The position numbers and the translations under genes are program-made. Of a DNA stretch of 64,000 nucleotides, positions 17,438 through 25,234 are shown piece by piece. The notes under the pieces were generated by a model, which was not told where the DNA came from, searched no databases, and was given only the letters and a program-made list of their open reading frames with translations. The first letter of the stretch is position 1. The number at the start of each line of letters is the position of its first letter. The stretch lies in the NCBI RefSeq assembly GCF_002001015.1, contig NZ_MUNO01000019.1:35741-99740 (forward strand). The letters run 5' to 3'. The DNA is from Polaromonas sp. A23 (lineage in GTDB: Bacteria > Pseudomonadota > Gammaproteobacteria > Burkholderiales > Burkholderiaceae_C).

Positions 17438-17949
17438 GACGTCACCAGGACGATTTCATCCTGGTGGTTGGCGATATGGAAGGTGTGGGCCAGCGAAAAA
17501 TCGGCCTTGCTGAGCGCACCGTAGGCAAAGTGCGGCTTCAACGGGCCTTGATGTCCTGCAAAACGCGCAATGGCGGTACGCAGCCGCGCTGCGCCGGGTC
17601 GCCAGTCAGTACCTGCTCCCAGCGCAGGCGCACCGGGAATGGGCTCGCTCAGGCCGTGGCTCATTTGCCCGCGCCACTTGAAGAAAGCGAAAGCCGCCGC
17701 ACCCGCTGTGGCCTGAAAAACCGCGCTTTTGGGCTGCGGAAAACCGTCCATGCTCATCTCGACGCTCTGGGCAAGGTGATCAAGCACGGCAGCCATCGGC
17801 CAGGCGCCGGCGGTGCGCGCACTGCCCGCGCGATCGAGCTTGTCGAGCCAGCGCAAGGCATCGTCAAGGGACTGGACTTTGGGCAGATCCGCCATGGCAT
17901 AGCCTCCGGCAAGGGCAACAGTGCTGAATAAAAAATCGCGTCGGCGCAT
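17434..17949 (-). CDS. DUF1569 (DinB-like fold) protein with Tat-type signal
   Basis: A 171-aa protein beginning MRRRDFLFSTVALAGGYAMA, which looks like a twin-arginine export signal. The rest follows the DUF1569 pattern: SLDDALRWLDKL, then the helix WPMAAVLDHLAQSVEMSMDGFP and a final HTFHIANHQDEIVLV. His residues in LDHLA, HTFH and ANHQ are placed like the metal site of DinB/YfiT-fold proteins. Function is unknown. The stop codon overlaps that of the DNA polymerase IV gene by 4 bp in convergent orientation. Confidence 0.75.
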   Translation of the reverse strand: MRRRDFLFSTVALAGGYAMADLPKVQSLDDALRWLDKLDRAGSARTAGAWPMAAVLDHLAQSVEMSMDGFPQPKSAVFQATAGAAAFAFFKWRGQMSHGLSEPIPGAPALGAGTDWRPGAARLRTAIARFAGHQGPLKPHFAYGALSKADFSLAHTFHIANHQDEIVLVTS

Positions 17950-18054
17950 GCCGGAATGTTAGCAGCCGCCGAACGGGCGATCTTGCGATGTCCAGCCGAA
18001 GCGGAAACGGACGACGGTCGGTTTGAGAAATTTTTGAATCCAGCAACGGAAACG

Positions 18055-18077
18055 GGGCGTATCACCCCCGTACGCCC
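18055..18077. promoter_or_regulatory. Inverted repeat upstream of the DUF3034 gene
   Basis: GGGCGTA and TACGCCC form a perfect 7-bp inverted repeat with a 9-nt centre, 42 bp before the ATG at 18119. It could be an operator or a leader hairpin; no regulator is known. Confidence 0.35.
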
Positions 18078-18118
18078 TGGATGACACCCCTCAACCCGCC
18101 ACGCCTGGAGCCTTGACC

Positions 18119-19045
18119 ATGAAATTTACCTCTCCCCTGACTGCCGCCTGCGCGGCGATGCTGTGCGTCGGCACCAGCCTTCCCGCCCTGGCCGACACTG
18201 GCAAACTGCTGTTGACCAGTGGCGTGAGCAGCATTGACGGCGCAGCCGGCGGCGGCCTGACGCCCTGGGCGGTGATTGGCAGCAACGCCACCGAAGGCGA
18301 AGTGGGAGCTTCCGCCTTCCTGACAACCGCTGGCACCAAGGACTATGGCCTGAACATCGCCGGCGCCGCCATCGGCATCAACGACAGGTATGAGCTGTCG
18401 ATCGCACAGCAGGACTTCAACACCCGTGCCACCGGCACAGCGCTGGGCCTGCCCGGCCTGCACTTGAAGCAAACCATTGTGGGTGCGAAAGTGCGGGTGG
18501 CCGGCGACGCCGTGCTGGACGCCGACAGCCTGATGCCGCAGATCGCCGTGGGCGTGCAATACAAAACCCTGGCATCCACCGGGCTGGACAGCACGCTACG
18601 GGCCCTTGGCGCCAAACGCGACGGCGTGGATCTGTATGTCAGCGCCACCAAACTCTTCCTGGGGCAAAGCCTGCTGGTCAACGGCACGCTGCGGGCCACC
18701 AAAGCCAACCAGAACGGCCTGCTGGGCTACGGCGCCACGCTGGGCGGCAATGAAAACAGCTACAGCCTGCAGCCGGAGTTTTCGGTGGCCTACCTGATCA
18801 ACAAGAACGTCGCGGTGGGCGCCGAATACCGCTTCATGCGCAACAAGCTTGAGACAGCAGGCCGCGCCGCCGGTCTGGGCAACGGCTTGCGCTCGCAGGA
18901 CTGGAAAGACATCTTCATTGCCTGGGCGCCGAATAAGAATGTTTCCGTAACCCTGGCCTATGTGGACCTCGGCGTGATCGTTCCGGCAACCACCGCCAGT
19001 CGCAAGCAAAAAGGCTACTACCTGTCGGCCCAGTTGGCCTTCTGA
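18119..19045 (+). CDS. DUF3034 family exported protein, probable outer-membrane barrel
   Basis: A 308-aa protein with a signal peptide ending ALA-DTG. The mature part has many alternating Gly- and aromatic-rich strands and ends in a beta strand with terminal Phe (YYLSAQLAF), the usual mark of an outer-membrane barrel. The start GKLLLTSGVSSIDGAAGGGL is typical of DUF3034. ATG 18119 has GGAG 11 bp upstream and is preferred to TTG 18113. It is followed closely by the exported globin and cupredoxin genes on the same strand, so the three probably form one operon. Function is unknown. Confidence 0.82.
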   Translation: MKFTSPLTAACAAMLCVGTSLPALADTGKLLLTSGVSSIDGAAGGGLTPWAVIGSNATEGEVGASAFLTTAGTKDYGLNIAGAAIGINDRYELSIAQQDFNTRATGTALGLPGLHLKQTIVGAKVRVAGDAVLDADSLMPQIAVGVQYKTLASTGLDSTLRALGAKRDGVDLYVSATKLFLGQSLLVNGTLRATKANQNGLLGYGATLGGNENSYSLQPEFSVAYLINKNVAVGAEYRFMRNKLETAGRAAGLGNGLRSQDWKDIFIAWAPNKNVSVTLAYVDLGVIVPATTASRKQKGYYLSAQLAF

Positions 19046-19080
19046 ACAACTCTTTCGACCCACCATTTTCAGGAACTGAC

Positions 19081-19524
19081 ATGAAAAAAAACCTCATTGC
19101 CCTCGCCCTTGCCGCGTCCAGCCTGCTGATGGCCGGTACTGTGTTTGCGCAAACCGCGCCCCAGAGTGACCAGCTCTACAAGGCCTTCGGCGAAAAAGCA
19201 GGCCTGGTCACGCTGATGGACGACTTCATGGTCCGCCTGCTGGCCGACCCCCGCACCGGCCCGCACTTCAAGCCGTCCAACCAGCAGCGCGTGAAAGAGC
19301 AGTTGGTGGACCAGCTTTGTTTCCTCGCCGGCGGACCCTGCGCCTACAAAGGCGCCGACATGAAAAGCGCGCACGCCAACCTGGACGTCAAGAAATCTGA
19401 CTTCAATGCACTGGTGGAAGTGCTACAGCAAAGCATGGATGCCAGGGGCATTCCCTTCCGTACCCAAAACCAGATGCTGGCGCTGCTGGCTCCGATGCAC
19501 CGAGACATCATCACGGTGCGCTGA
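19081..19524 (+). CDS. Exported group 1 truncated haemoglobin
   Basis: A 147-aa protein with a signal peptide (MKKNLIALALAASSLLMAG, then TVFAQ), which places this globin in the periplasm, unlike most truncated haemoglobins. The 2/2 globin signature is present: LYKAFGEKAGLVTLMDDF, the AGGPCAYKG turn, and the proximal His in MKSAHANLDV. The B10 position, normally Tyr, appears to be Met in DDFMVRL. Two Cys flank the turn (CFLAGGPC) and could form a disulfide after export. It lies 35 bp after the DUF3034 gene and 28 bp before the cupredoxin. O2, NO or haem-redox roles are all possible. Confidence 0.86.
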   Translation: MKKNLIALALAASSLLMAGTVFAQTAPQSDQLYKAFGEKAGLVTLMDDFMVRLLADPRTGPHFKPSNQQRVKEQLVDQLCFLAGGPCAYKGADMKSAHANLDVKKSDFNALVEVLQQSMDARGIPFRTQNQMLALLAPMHRDIITVR

Positions 19525-19552
19525 GCACCACCCTCACCCCTGGAGCGATTTC

Positions 19553-20203
19553 ATGAAAAAAACACTCATCTCTTTGGCTCTGGCAACCCTGTCCGCCCAT
19601 GCCATGTCCGGCAACCTGCAGGTGCTGGTGCTGGACAAGGAAGGCAAGCCGGTGGCCGACGCCGTGGTGCTGGTGATACCGGTGAACAAGGGAACGGCGA
19701 AGGTTGCCCTGCCCATGCAGGTAACCATCGCCCAGGAAAAAATGCGTTTTGTTCCTGCCGTCAGCGTGGTAGCCGTCGGCGCCAAAGCCTCGTTTGTCAA
19801 CAACGACTCCTGGGAGCATCACGTGCGCGGATCGGCCGCCGGTGTTGCGCAGTTCAGCACCGCCGGCAGCGGCGGCTTTGAATTGCGCATTGACGGCAAA
19901 CTCGAAGGCAAGCCCGCCAGGTCGGCCGATGCCGTGTTTGAAAAGCCCGGGGCAGTTCTGCTGGGCTGTCACATCCACGGCTCCATGCGCGGCCATGTGT
20001 ACGTGAGCGAATCGCCTTGGGCCGTGTTGACCGGCGCCGATGGCATCGCCAACGTGGAGCAGATTCCCGATGGCGCCGCGCAGGTCAAGGTCTGGCATGC
20101 CGACCAGTTGATCGACATTGCCCCACAGCAAACCACCGTGAGCGCCGCGCCCGGCAAGGCCACCCTGCAGTTGAGCGTGGTGCCGCGCCGGCGCCGGATT
20201 TAG
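19553..20203 (+). CDS. Exported cupredoxin-like protein (methylamine-utilization type), paralogue 1
   Basis: A 216-aa periplasmic protein starting at ATG 19553 with a Sec signal peptide (MKKTLISLALATLSAHA). The core is a blue-copper-like fold with candidate ligands His in WEHHVRG and Cys, His and Met in GCHIHGSMRGHVYV. A carboxypeptidase-regulatory-like beta domain (LVLDKEGKPVADAVV) leads it. It ends in the basic tail PRRRRI. The family is often labelled methylamine utilization protein, without evidence for that role here. It is co-directional with DUF3034 and the globin and is highly similar to the gene at 25235. Confidence 0.82.
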   Translation: MKKTLISLALATLSAHAMSGNLQVLVLDKEGKPVADAVVLVIPVNKGTAKVALPMQVTIAQEKMRFVPAVSVVAVGAKASFVNNDSWEHHVRGSAAGVAQFSTAGSGGFELRIDGKLEGKPARSADAVFEKPGAVLLGCHIHGSMRGHVYVSESPWAVLTGADGIANVEQIPDGAAQVKVWHADQLIDIAPQQTTVSAAPGKATLQLSVVPRRRRI

Positions 20204-20209
20204 GGCCGG

Positions 20210-20803
20210 TTAACGCTGGCTATCGCTTTCCGGCAAATCGCCCAGCGGCGCAAGGTCAGACGCATAGACACGGTCGCGAAGCTGCAGTGCCTGGCCCTTC
20301 TGCCAGAAGGACTCAAAGGCAGCCAGCTCCTCGGCCCCTGCCCGCCCTTGCCCGCGGCGCGGCGGCGGCATGTCCGGCGCCGTTGCGTCGGCACCGGGCT
20401 CTGCGTCGGGTCGGCTGGGCTCGAATCCCTGGATCTGGTCGTTGACCCGCCAGTACACGCCGCTCACCAGGATGCCGTAGCGCGCGGCCGCATTTTTCCC
20501 GATGGCTGCGCCCAGGGCAACCAATTGCGCCGGACGACCCTCGCGGTTGTGCATGAAGTCGGTGGACAGATCCATCAGCACGGAATACATGTGACCGCGC
20601 CTGTCGTTGCGCACCACGCGAAACCGGTAGCTTGCCGACAGGATGCCGTGGGCCTCCATGGTGACCTTGATGGCTTCGTACAGCATCTCGCGGCGAAACT
20701 CCATGCGCTCTTCAAGATTCATCTTGACGGGCGCAGTCTCTGGTCCGGGAGGAACGGACTCTGGACGCCCCCCGGTTCGGAAAAGATTCCTGAGTACAGA
20801 CAT
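20210..20803 (-). CDS. Conserved hypothetical protein
   Basis: A 197-aa cytoplasmic-looking protein that I do not recognise. The start MSVLRNLFRTGG at 20803 lies 10 bp after the stop of the DUF3455 lipoprotein gene, which suggests one transcript. The centre has a well-packed alpha/beta segment (MNLEERMEFRREMLYEAIKV, then YRFRVVRNDRRGHMYSVLMD). A Pro- and Ala-rich linker follows, then a short charged C-terminus. No catalytic motif is visible. Confidence 0.65.
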   Translation of the reverse strand: MSVLRNLFRTGGRPESVPPGPETAPVKMNLEERMEFRREMLYEAIKVTMEAHGILSASYRFRVVRNDRRGHMYSVLMDLSTDFMHNREGRPAQLVALGAAIGKNAAARYGILVSGVYWRVNDQIQGFEPSRPDAEPGADATAPDMPPPRRGQGRAGAEELAAFESFWQKGQALQLRDRVYASDLAPLGDLPESDSQR

Positions 20804-20813
20804 GCCAGCGATA

Positions 20814-21389
20814 TCAGGGCTTTGCCGCGGTAAAAAAGACGTAGTCCGCCGTGTAGCCTTCCTTGATACGCTTGCCCGCATCGGCCTGGGCCGCACATCC
20901 GCGCGCTGGCGCATTACCGCCCTCGGTATTGAGGCGCTGCACACTGGTGACGCCGGCCATTTTGCCGGCGCCGCCCGCTGATTTGGTGCTCAGCAGCAGC
21001 AAGGGAATATCGGCAGCGCGCTCGCCATTGGCGCGGGCCTTCACGGTACCCACCGACCGGCTGCCGTCAAGTGCAGTCCAACCCGGGCCTGCGCCGTGCG
21101 TGCCGACCTTCTCGTCTTTCTGGTTGAACAGATCGGCTTCGGGCGCAATGAACACCCAGGCCCATCCACCCTTGCCGTCGGCACGGCACTCATAAATTTG
21201 CGAGCCCACCGCATGCCAGGTGAAAGCGGCGCGTTCGTTGTCAGCCGGCTTGAGCACGGCGGGTACCGGTTTGGTGGTGTCTGCCTGCCCTGAGGGCTGG
21301 GAAACGGCGCAGGCGCTGAGCAGGCCGGCGCAAATAACAGCAAGGGTGAAACCGGGGGCGGGAAAGGAAAGTTGCGAGCGGGTTTTCAT
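20814..21389 (-). CDS. DUF3455 family lipoprotein
   Basis: A 191-aa protein with a lipoprotein signal (lipobox LSAC, Cys near residue 27). The mature part follows the DUF3455 pattern: VGSQIYECRADGKGGWAWVF, then APEADLF, a HGAGPGWTALDGS turn and a late SVQRLNTEGG with two Cys around it. ATG 21389 has AAGGA upstream. Family function is unknown; the protein should be anchored in the outer membrane facing the periplasm. It sits divergently from the ECF sigma gene, 154 bp apart. Confidence 0.8.
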   Translation of the reverse strand: MKTRSQLSFPAPGFTLAVICAGLLSACAVSQPSGQADTTKPVPAVLKPADNERAAFTWHAVGSQIYECRADGKGGWAWVFIAPEADLFNQKDEKVGTHGAGPGWTALDGSRSVGTVKARANGERAADIPLLLLSTKSAGGAGKMAGVTSVQRLNTEGGNAPARGCAAQADAGKRIKEGYTADYVFFTAAKP

Positions 21390-21543
21390 GGGTGTCCTTG
21401 GGTTGAGTGGGTAAAAATGCGGCCAGGCCTGCGCCCCGCCAGCACTAGACAAACGCCGCCAACCGGAAATCGGATGCAAGCTTGTTAAAAATTCCGGCCC
21501 CCGCGGGTTTGCCGCGCGGGCGGAACTTCATATACTCAGCCGC

Positions 21544-22155
21544 ATGAAACCGGACACCGAAGTCGACACCCGCAGCCTGGAAGCCCTGATCCAGGGCGCA
21601 GCGCGGGGCGACCATGCCTGCTTCGCGCAGGTCTATCAGCGCACCCACCTGCATCTGTTTGGGGTTGCCGTTCGTATATTGGGTCAAGGACACGCGGCCG
21701 AAGATGTGCTGCAAGAGGCGTATGTGAGTATCTGGAAAAGTGCCGGCGGCTACCGCAGCGAGGTAGGCGGGCAAACCATTCAACCGATGACATGGCTTAT
21801 TGCCATCGTCCGCAACAAGGCGCTGGACGCCCTGCGGGCCCGCACGCGCCGCCGCGAAAGCGAGCTACCCGAGTCAGGCGAGGTGGACGAAGACGACGTC
21901 CAGTCCGTCGGCACCCCGGCGCCCAGCGCCATGCAATTGCTTGAGCAGGCCAGCGAGGCCCTGCACATCGAAGGCTGCATGAGTTCGCTCGACGGCAGTT
22001 ACCGGCAAAGCCTGGCCCTGGCTTATTACCAGGGCCTGAGCCACACCGAAGTTGCCGAACAAATGGGCGCACCGCTGGGCTCGGTCAAGGCCTGGATACG
22101 GCGCGGCCTGGAAAAGCTCAAGGGCTGCCTGGCCGCGCAAGGGGTGGTCGCATGA
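21544..22155 (+). CDS. ECF-type RNA polymerase sigma factor
   Basis: A 203-aa sigma-70-family factor with only regions 2 and 4. Region 2 is seen in HAAEDVLQEAYVSIWKSAGG and WLIAIVRNKALDALR. Region 4 is the helix-turn-helix LSHTEVAEQMGAPLGSVKAW. The stop overlaps the anti-sigma start by 4 bp (ATGA), a strong sign of co-regulation. Target genes are not known; the neighbouring envelope genes are candidates only by position. I found no convincing copy of an ECF promoter before it. Confidence 0.9.
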   Translation: MKPDTEVDTRSLEALIQGAARGDHACFAQVYQRTHLHLFGVAVRILGQGHAAEDVLQEAYVSIWKSAGGYRSEVGGQTIQPMTWLIAIVRNKALDALRARTRRRESELPESGEVDEDDVQSVGTPAPSAMQLLEQASEALHIEGCMSSLDGSYRQSLALAYYQGLSHTEVAEQMGAPLGSVKAWIRRGLEKLKGCLAAQGVVA

Positions 22156-22883
22156 GATATGTCCAGCCCGAATTGCTTGAACACCTCGCGTCGTCGTATG
22201 TACTTGGCACGCTGAGAGGCGGCGCCCGGCGCCGCTTTGAACGGCTGCAGCACAACCGCGCCGATGTACGCAGCCTGGTGACGCAATGGGAGACTCGCTT
22301 GGGCCAACTCGCCGTGTCGGTGCCCGCTCAACAACCTTCGCCGCAATTGTGGAAGGCCATCGCAGCACGAACGCAGCCCCAGGCGGCCGCGCCTGCTGGC
22401 GGGTGGCTGGGCTGGCTCAAGCCCGCCGGCTTTGGCTTCGGTGGCCTCGCCGCCGGCGTGATTGCCGCCAGCATGCTGTTTGTCACCGCACCGGGCCTCT
22501 TCATGTCCAGCGACCAGGTCGCCATGCGCACGGGTGAAAAGCTGCCGCAAAGTTATGTGGGCCTGCTCACCGACGCCCAGGGTAACGGCAAGCTGCTGGT
22601 CAGCTCGCTGCGCCACGGTAAAACCATGACGGTCAAGGTGATCGGTCCCATCACCCCGCCCACCAGCGGGAGGCTGGTGTTGTGGGCCATTCCCGCCAAC
22701 GACGCGGTCTTTGCCATCGGCACCGTGCCAACCACAGGCTCGGCCGTATCCCTGCTGCCCGACACTTCGGAAAAACTGCTGTCCAAGGTCAGCAAGCTGG
22801 TGGTGACGCTGGAAACAGACGCAAAGCCCGTCGCTCCGAGCGGGCCCGTGGTGTTCAGCGGCAACTGCGCCAAGTTGTGGTGA
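22152..22883 (+). CDS. Anti-sigma factor (RskA-like), single membrane span
   Basis: A 243-aa partner of the preceding sigma factor. The cytoplasmic N-terminus (YVQPELLEHLASSYVLGTL) resembles the zinc-free anti-sigma domain of the RskA/ChrR group, and no HxxxCxxC zinc motif is present. One transmembrane helix lies at about residues 93-113 (FGGLAAGVIAASMLF). The periplasmic part ends in an RskA-like C-terminal beta domain (VLWAIPANDAVFAIGTVPTT). Regulated release of the sigma factor through the envelope is expected. A role in oxidative or envelope stress is inference. Confidence 0.85.
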   Translation: MRYVQPELLEHLASSYVLGTLRGGARRRFERLQHNRADVRSLVTQWETRLGQLAVSVPAQQPSPQLWKAIAARTQPQAAAPAGGWLGWLKPAGFGFGGLAAGVIAASMLFVTAPGLFMSSDQVAMRTGEKLPQSYVGLLTDAQGNGKLLVSSLRHGKTMTVKVIGPITPPTSGRLVLWAIPANDAVFAIGTVPTTGSAVSLLPDTSEKLLSKVSKLVVTLETDAKPVAPSGPVVFSGNCAKLW

Positions 22884-22987
22884 CCTGGTTCAGGCAGGTG
22901 TTCGGCGGCATGGGATTTTGCAATCCGTGCTGTGAGCCATCGGCCCCATGTTCGCTCATGAAAGAAGGCTGAAAGCTGCCGCGCGTC

Positions 22988-23662
22988 ATGGCCCCCGCTG
23001 AGTTCACGACCCGAGGTTTCGCCCTGATTGAGGAGGTACTGGCCGCCGGGGAATGCGACGCTATTGCCCGCCGCCTGGCCACCGTATCTGCAAACCCCGT
23101 GGGTACGCGTTCCCTGCTGTCCCAAGCCTGGTGCCGGGCACTTGCGGAAAAAATTCGCCGGCACTCCTGCCTGTCGCCGCTGCTTCCTTCGGATTTTGTT
23201 GCTGCGCAGTGCACCTACTTTCAGAAATCACAGGCGTGCAACTGGCTGGTGCCGCTGCATCAGGATCTGAGCATTCCGGTTGCCAGGCGCATCACACATC
23301 GCAGCCTGACTGGCTGGTCAGAGAAGGAAGGCACCTGGTACGTTCAACCGCCGGTTGAGCTCCTGCAGCAGCTGGTGGCGGTGCGCCTGCACATCGACTC
23401 CTGCGGCATCAACGATGGTCCGCTGCGAGTGGTGCCTGCTTCGCATCTGAAAGGCCGGCTACCGGAAAAGCTCGCCACCGCAGACCGACAGGTCGAAGCC
23501 GAATTCATCTGCACCGCCGGGCAAGGCAGCGCCATGGTCATGCGTCCGCTGCTTCTGCACACGTCCTCAAAATCCAGCGGTACCAGCAGGCGGAGGGTGC
23601 TGCATTTCCTGTTCGGCCCCCGGGAACTCCCGTTCGGCCTTCAGTGGCGGCAAGCCGTTTGA
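22988..23662 (+). CDS. Phytanoyl-CoA dioxygenase (PhyH) family protein
   Basis: A 224-aa Fe(II)/2-oxoglutarate-type oxygenase. The iron motif HxD is in PLHQDLSIP, the distal His in LLLHTSSKSS, and the following Arg (SRRRVLHF) is placed to bind 2-oxoglutarate. The centre SCGINDGPLRVVPASHLKG is characteristic of PhyH proteins. The substrate is unknown. It lies 104 bp after the anti-sigma gene and 51 bp before the PhzF-type gene on the same strand. Confidence 0.82.
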   Translation: MAPAEFTTRGFALIEEVLAAGECDAIARRLATVSANPVGTRSLLSQAWCRALAEKIRRHSCLSPLLPSDFVAAQCTYFQKSQACNWLVPLHQDLSIPVARRITHRSLTGWSEKEGTWYVQPPVELLQQLVAVRLHIDSCGINDGPLRVVPASHLKGRLPEKLATADRQVEAEFICTAGQGSAMVMRPLLLHTSSKSSGTSRRRVLHFLFGPRELPFGLQWRQAV

Positions 23663-23713
23663 ATTTGCCGCCAGCGGGCAAAGCGTCCCCTCCATTTGAA
23701 TAAAGGAAAAAAG

Positions 23714-24541
23714 ATGAGTGTGTTGAAGATTGCAGCCTTTTCCGACGGGAATGCCGGCGGCAACCCGGCCGGCGTGATGATTGCCAACAAATTCCCTGAT
23801 GACAGCGAGATGCAGCGGATTGCCGCAGAGCTTGGTTTTTCGGAAACAGTTTTTGCCGTCTCCACCGGTACCGGATGGCGAGTGCGCTATTTCTCGCCGG
23901 AGTCTGAAGTGCCCTTCTGCGGCCACGCAACGATTGCCCTGGGCGCGGCACTGGCCCTTCAATGCGGCGATGGCGTGTTTAACCTGCGCCTGAATCACGC
24001 CAACATCACCGTTGAAGGCCGACGCACTGGGGACACGGTTGCCGCCGCGCTGCAATCGCCGCCTACGCGCAGCCAGGCTGCGCCGGAGTCACTTGTGCTT
24101 GAAACCCTGGCGCTGTTCGGCTATACGCAGAATGACCTGGACCCCCGCTTTGCGCCTGCACTGGCCCATGGCGGCGCAGATCACCTGGTACTGGTTCTAA
24201 AGAGCCGCGAAAAACTGGCGGCCATGCAATACGACCTGGGCACGGGCCGGGAACTGATGAACAAGGCTGGGCTCGTGACGATTCTTCTGGCCTATGCGCA
24301 AACACCGCAGCTTTTTCATACCCGCAACCCCTTTGCCTCCGGCGGCGTATACGAAGACCCGGCCACGGGTGCGGCAACAGCCGCTTTTGCAGGCTACCTG
24401 CGCGACATGGCATGGCCGCATGGCGGCGCGATCGATATCGTGCAAGGTGAAGACATGGGCATGCGCTCCCGCCTGCGCGCCGAAATTCCGCCCACCTCCG
24501 GGTCGTCGATCAAGGTTTCCGGCACAGCGCGGGTCATGTAA
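23714..24541 (+). CDS. PhzF family isomerase/epimerase-like protein
   Basis: A 275-aa protein with the PhzF hallmarks: GNAGGNPAGVMI near the N-terminus, the catalytic Glu in GFSETVFAV, the VPFCGHATIALGAAL loop, and a matching C-terminal NPFASGGVYEDPATGAA. The family has a duplicated diaminopimelate-epimerase fold and isomerises small metabolites. There is no phenazine pathway here, so the substrate is unknown. ATG 23714 is preceded by AAAGGAAA and is preferred to TTG 23696. Confidence 0.86.
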   Translation: MSVLKIAAFSDGNAGGNPAGVMIANKFPDDSEMQRIAAELGFSETVFAVSTGTGWRVRYFSPESEVPFCGHATIALGAALALQCGDGVFNLRLNHANITVEGRRTGDTVAAALQSPPTRSQAAPESLVLETLALFGYTQNDLDPRFAPALAHGGADHLVLVLKSREKLAAMQYDLGTGRELMNKAGLVTILLAYAQTPQLFHTRNPFASGGVYEDPATGAATAAFAGYLRDMAWPHGGAIDIVQGEDMGMRSRLRAEIPPTSGSSIKVSGTARVM

Positions 24542-24700
24542 ACCTGATTCCGGGGGTTGCCCTCTTCATCGTTGCAGACGGTTGTCGGTCGCATTTACAA
24601 ATTAATTACAACTGGTTCTGCATCCGTTCCCGGGTTTCCCTCGTTTGTCTAAGGTGCTGACTTGCAGCGCATTTTTTAACTGCTATCCAAGGAGCCTGAC

Positions 24701-25159
24701 ATGAACACTTTTTCCATCCGTAAGCTGATTGCATTGCCCATCCTGGGCCTGGCTTTGGCCGGAGCTGCGCTGGCAGCCGACATCCAGACCACGCCTGCTG
24801 AAAACGCACGTCTTGACGATTTTTCCGTCGGCAAAAAGGCCATGGAAGCCAAAAAATGGTCTGAGGCTGCGAGCAGCTTTAGCAAGGTGGTCGCGCAGAA
24901 CCCGAAGAACGCCGACGCCTACAACTACCTCGGTTACTCAAACCGCTGGCTGGGTAAATATGACGAGGCCTTTGCAGCCTATGACAAGGCGCTGGCGCTG
25001 GACCCGAAACACCGCGGCGCGCTGGAATACTCGGGCATTGCCTATCTGAAGACCGGCAAGAAAGCCCAGGCCGAAGCCCAGCTTGCCAAGCTGCAGACCA
25101 TTTGCAGCAGCTGTGAAGAAACCACAGACCTGGCCAAAGCCATCGCAGCCGCCAAATAA
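24701..25159 (+). CDS. Exported TPR-repeat protein
   Basis: A 152-aa protein with a Sec signal peptide (cleavage near AALA-AD) and about three tetratricopeptide repeats. These run from VGKKAMEAKKWSEAASSFSK through ADAYNYLGYSNRWLGKYDEA to RGALEYSGIAYLKTGKKAQA. It ends with a CSSCEE motif, where two nearby Cys could form a disulfide or bind a metal. AAGGAG precedes the ATG. It is followed by a hairpin and then by the second cupredoxin gene on the same strand, so a scaffold role for envelope proteins is plausible. Confidence 0.85.
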   Translation: MNTFSIRKLIALPILGLALAGAALAADIQTTPAENARLDDFSVGKKAMEAKKWSEAASSFSKVVAQNPKNADAYNYLGYSNRWLGKYDEAFAAYDKALALDPKHRGALEYSGIAYLKTGKKAQAEAQLAKLQTICSSCEETTDLAKAIAAAK

Positions 25160-25174
25160 GCGACCGCTGTCCTC

Positions 25175-25199
25175 GCCATCCCGTCCAAACCGGGATGGC
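25175..25199 (+). terminator. Intercistronic hairpin between TPR and cupredoxin genes
   Basis: GCCATCCCG and CGGGATGGC form a perfect 9-bp stem with a 7-nt loop. No T-run follows, so it may stabilise or process the transcript rather than end it. Confidence 0.5.
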
Positions 25200-25234
25200 C
25201 GCTTCACTCTCCTCAATCTGGCCGGAAGACATCC

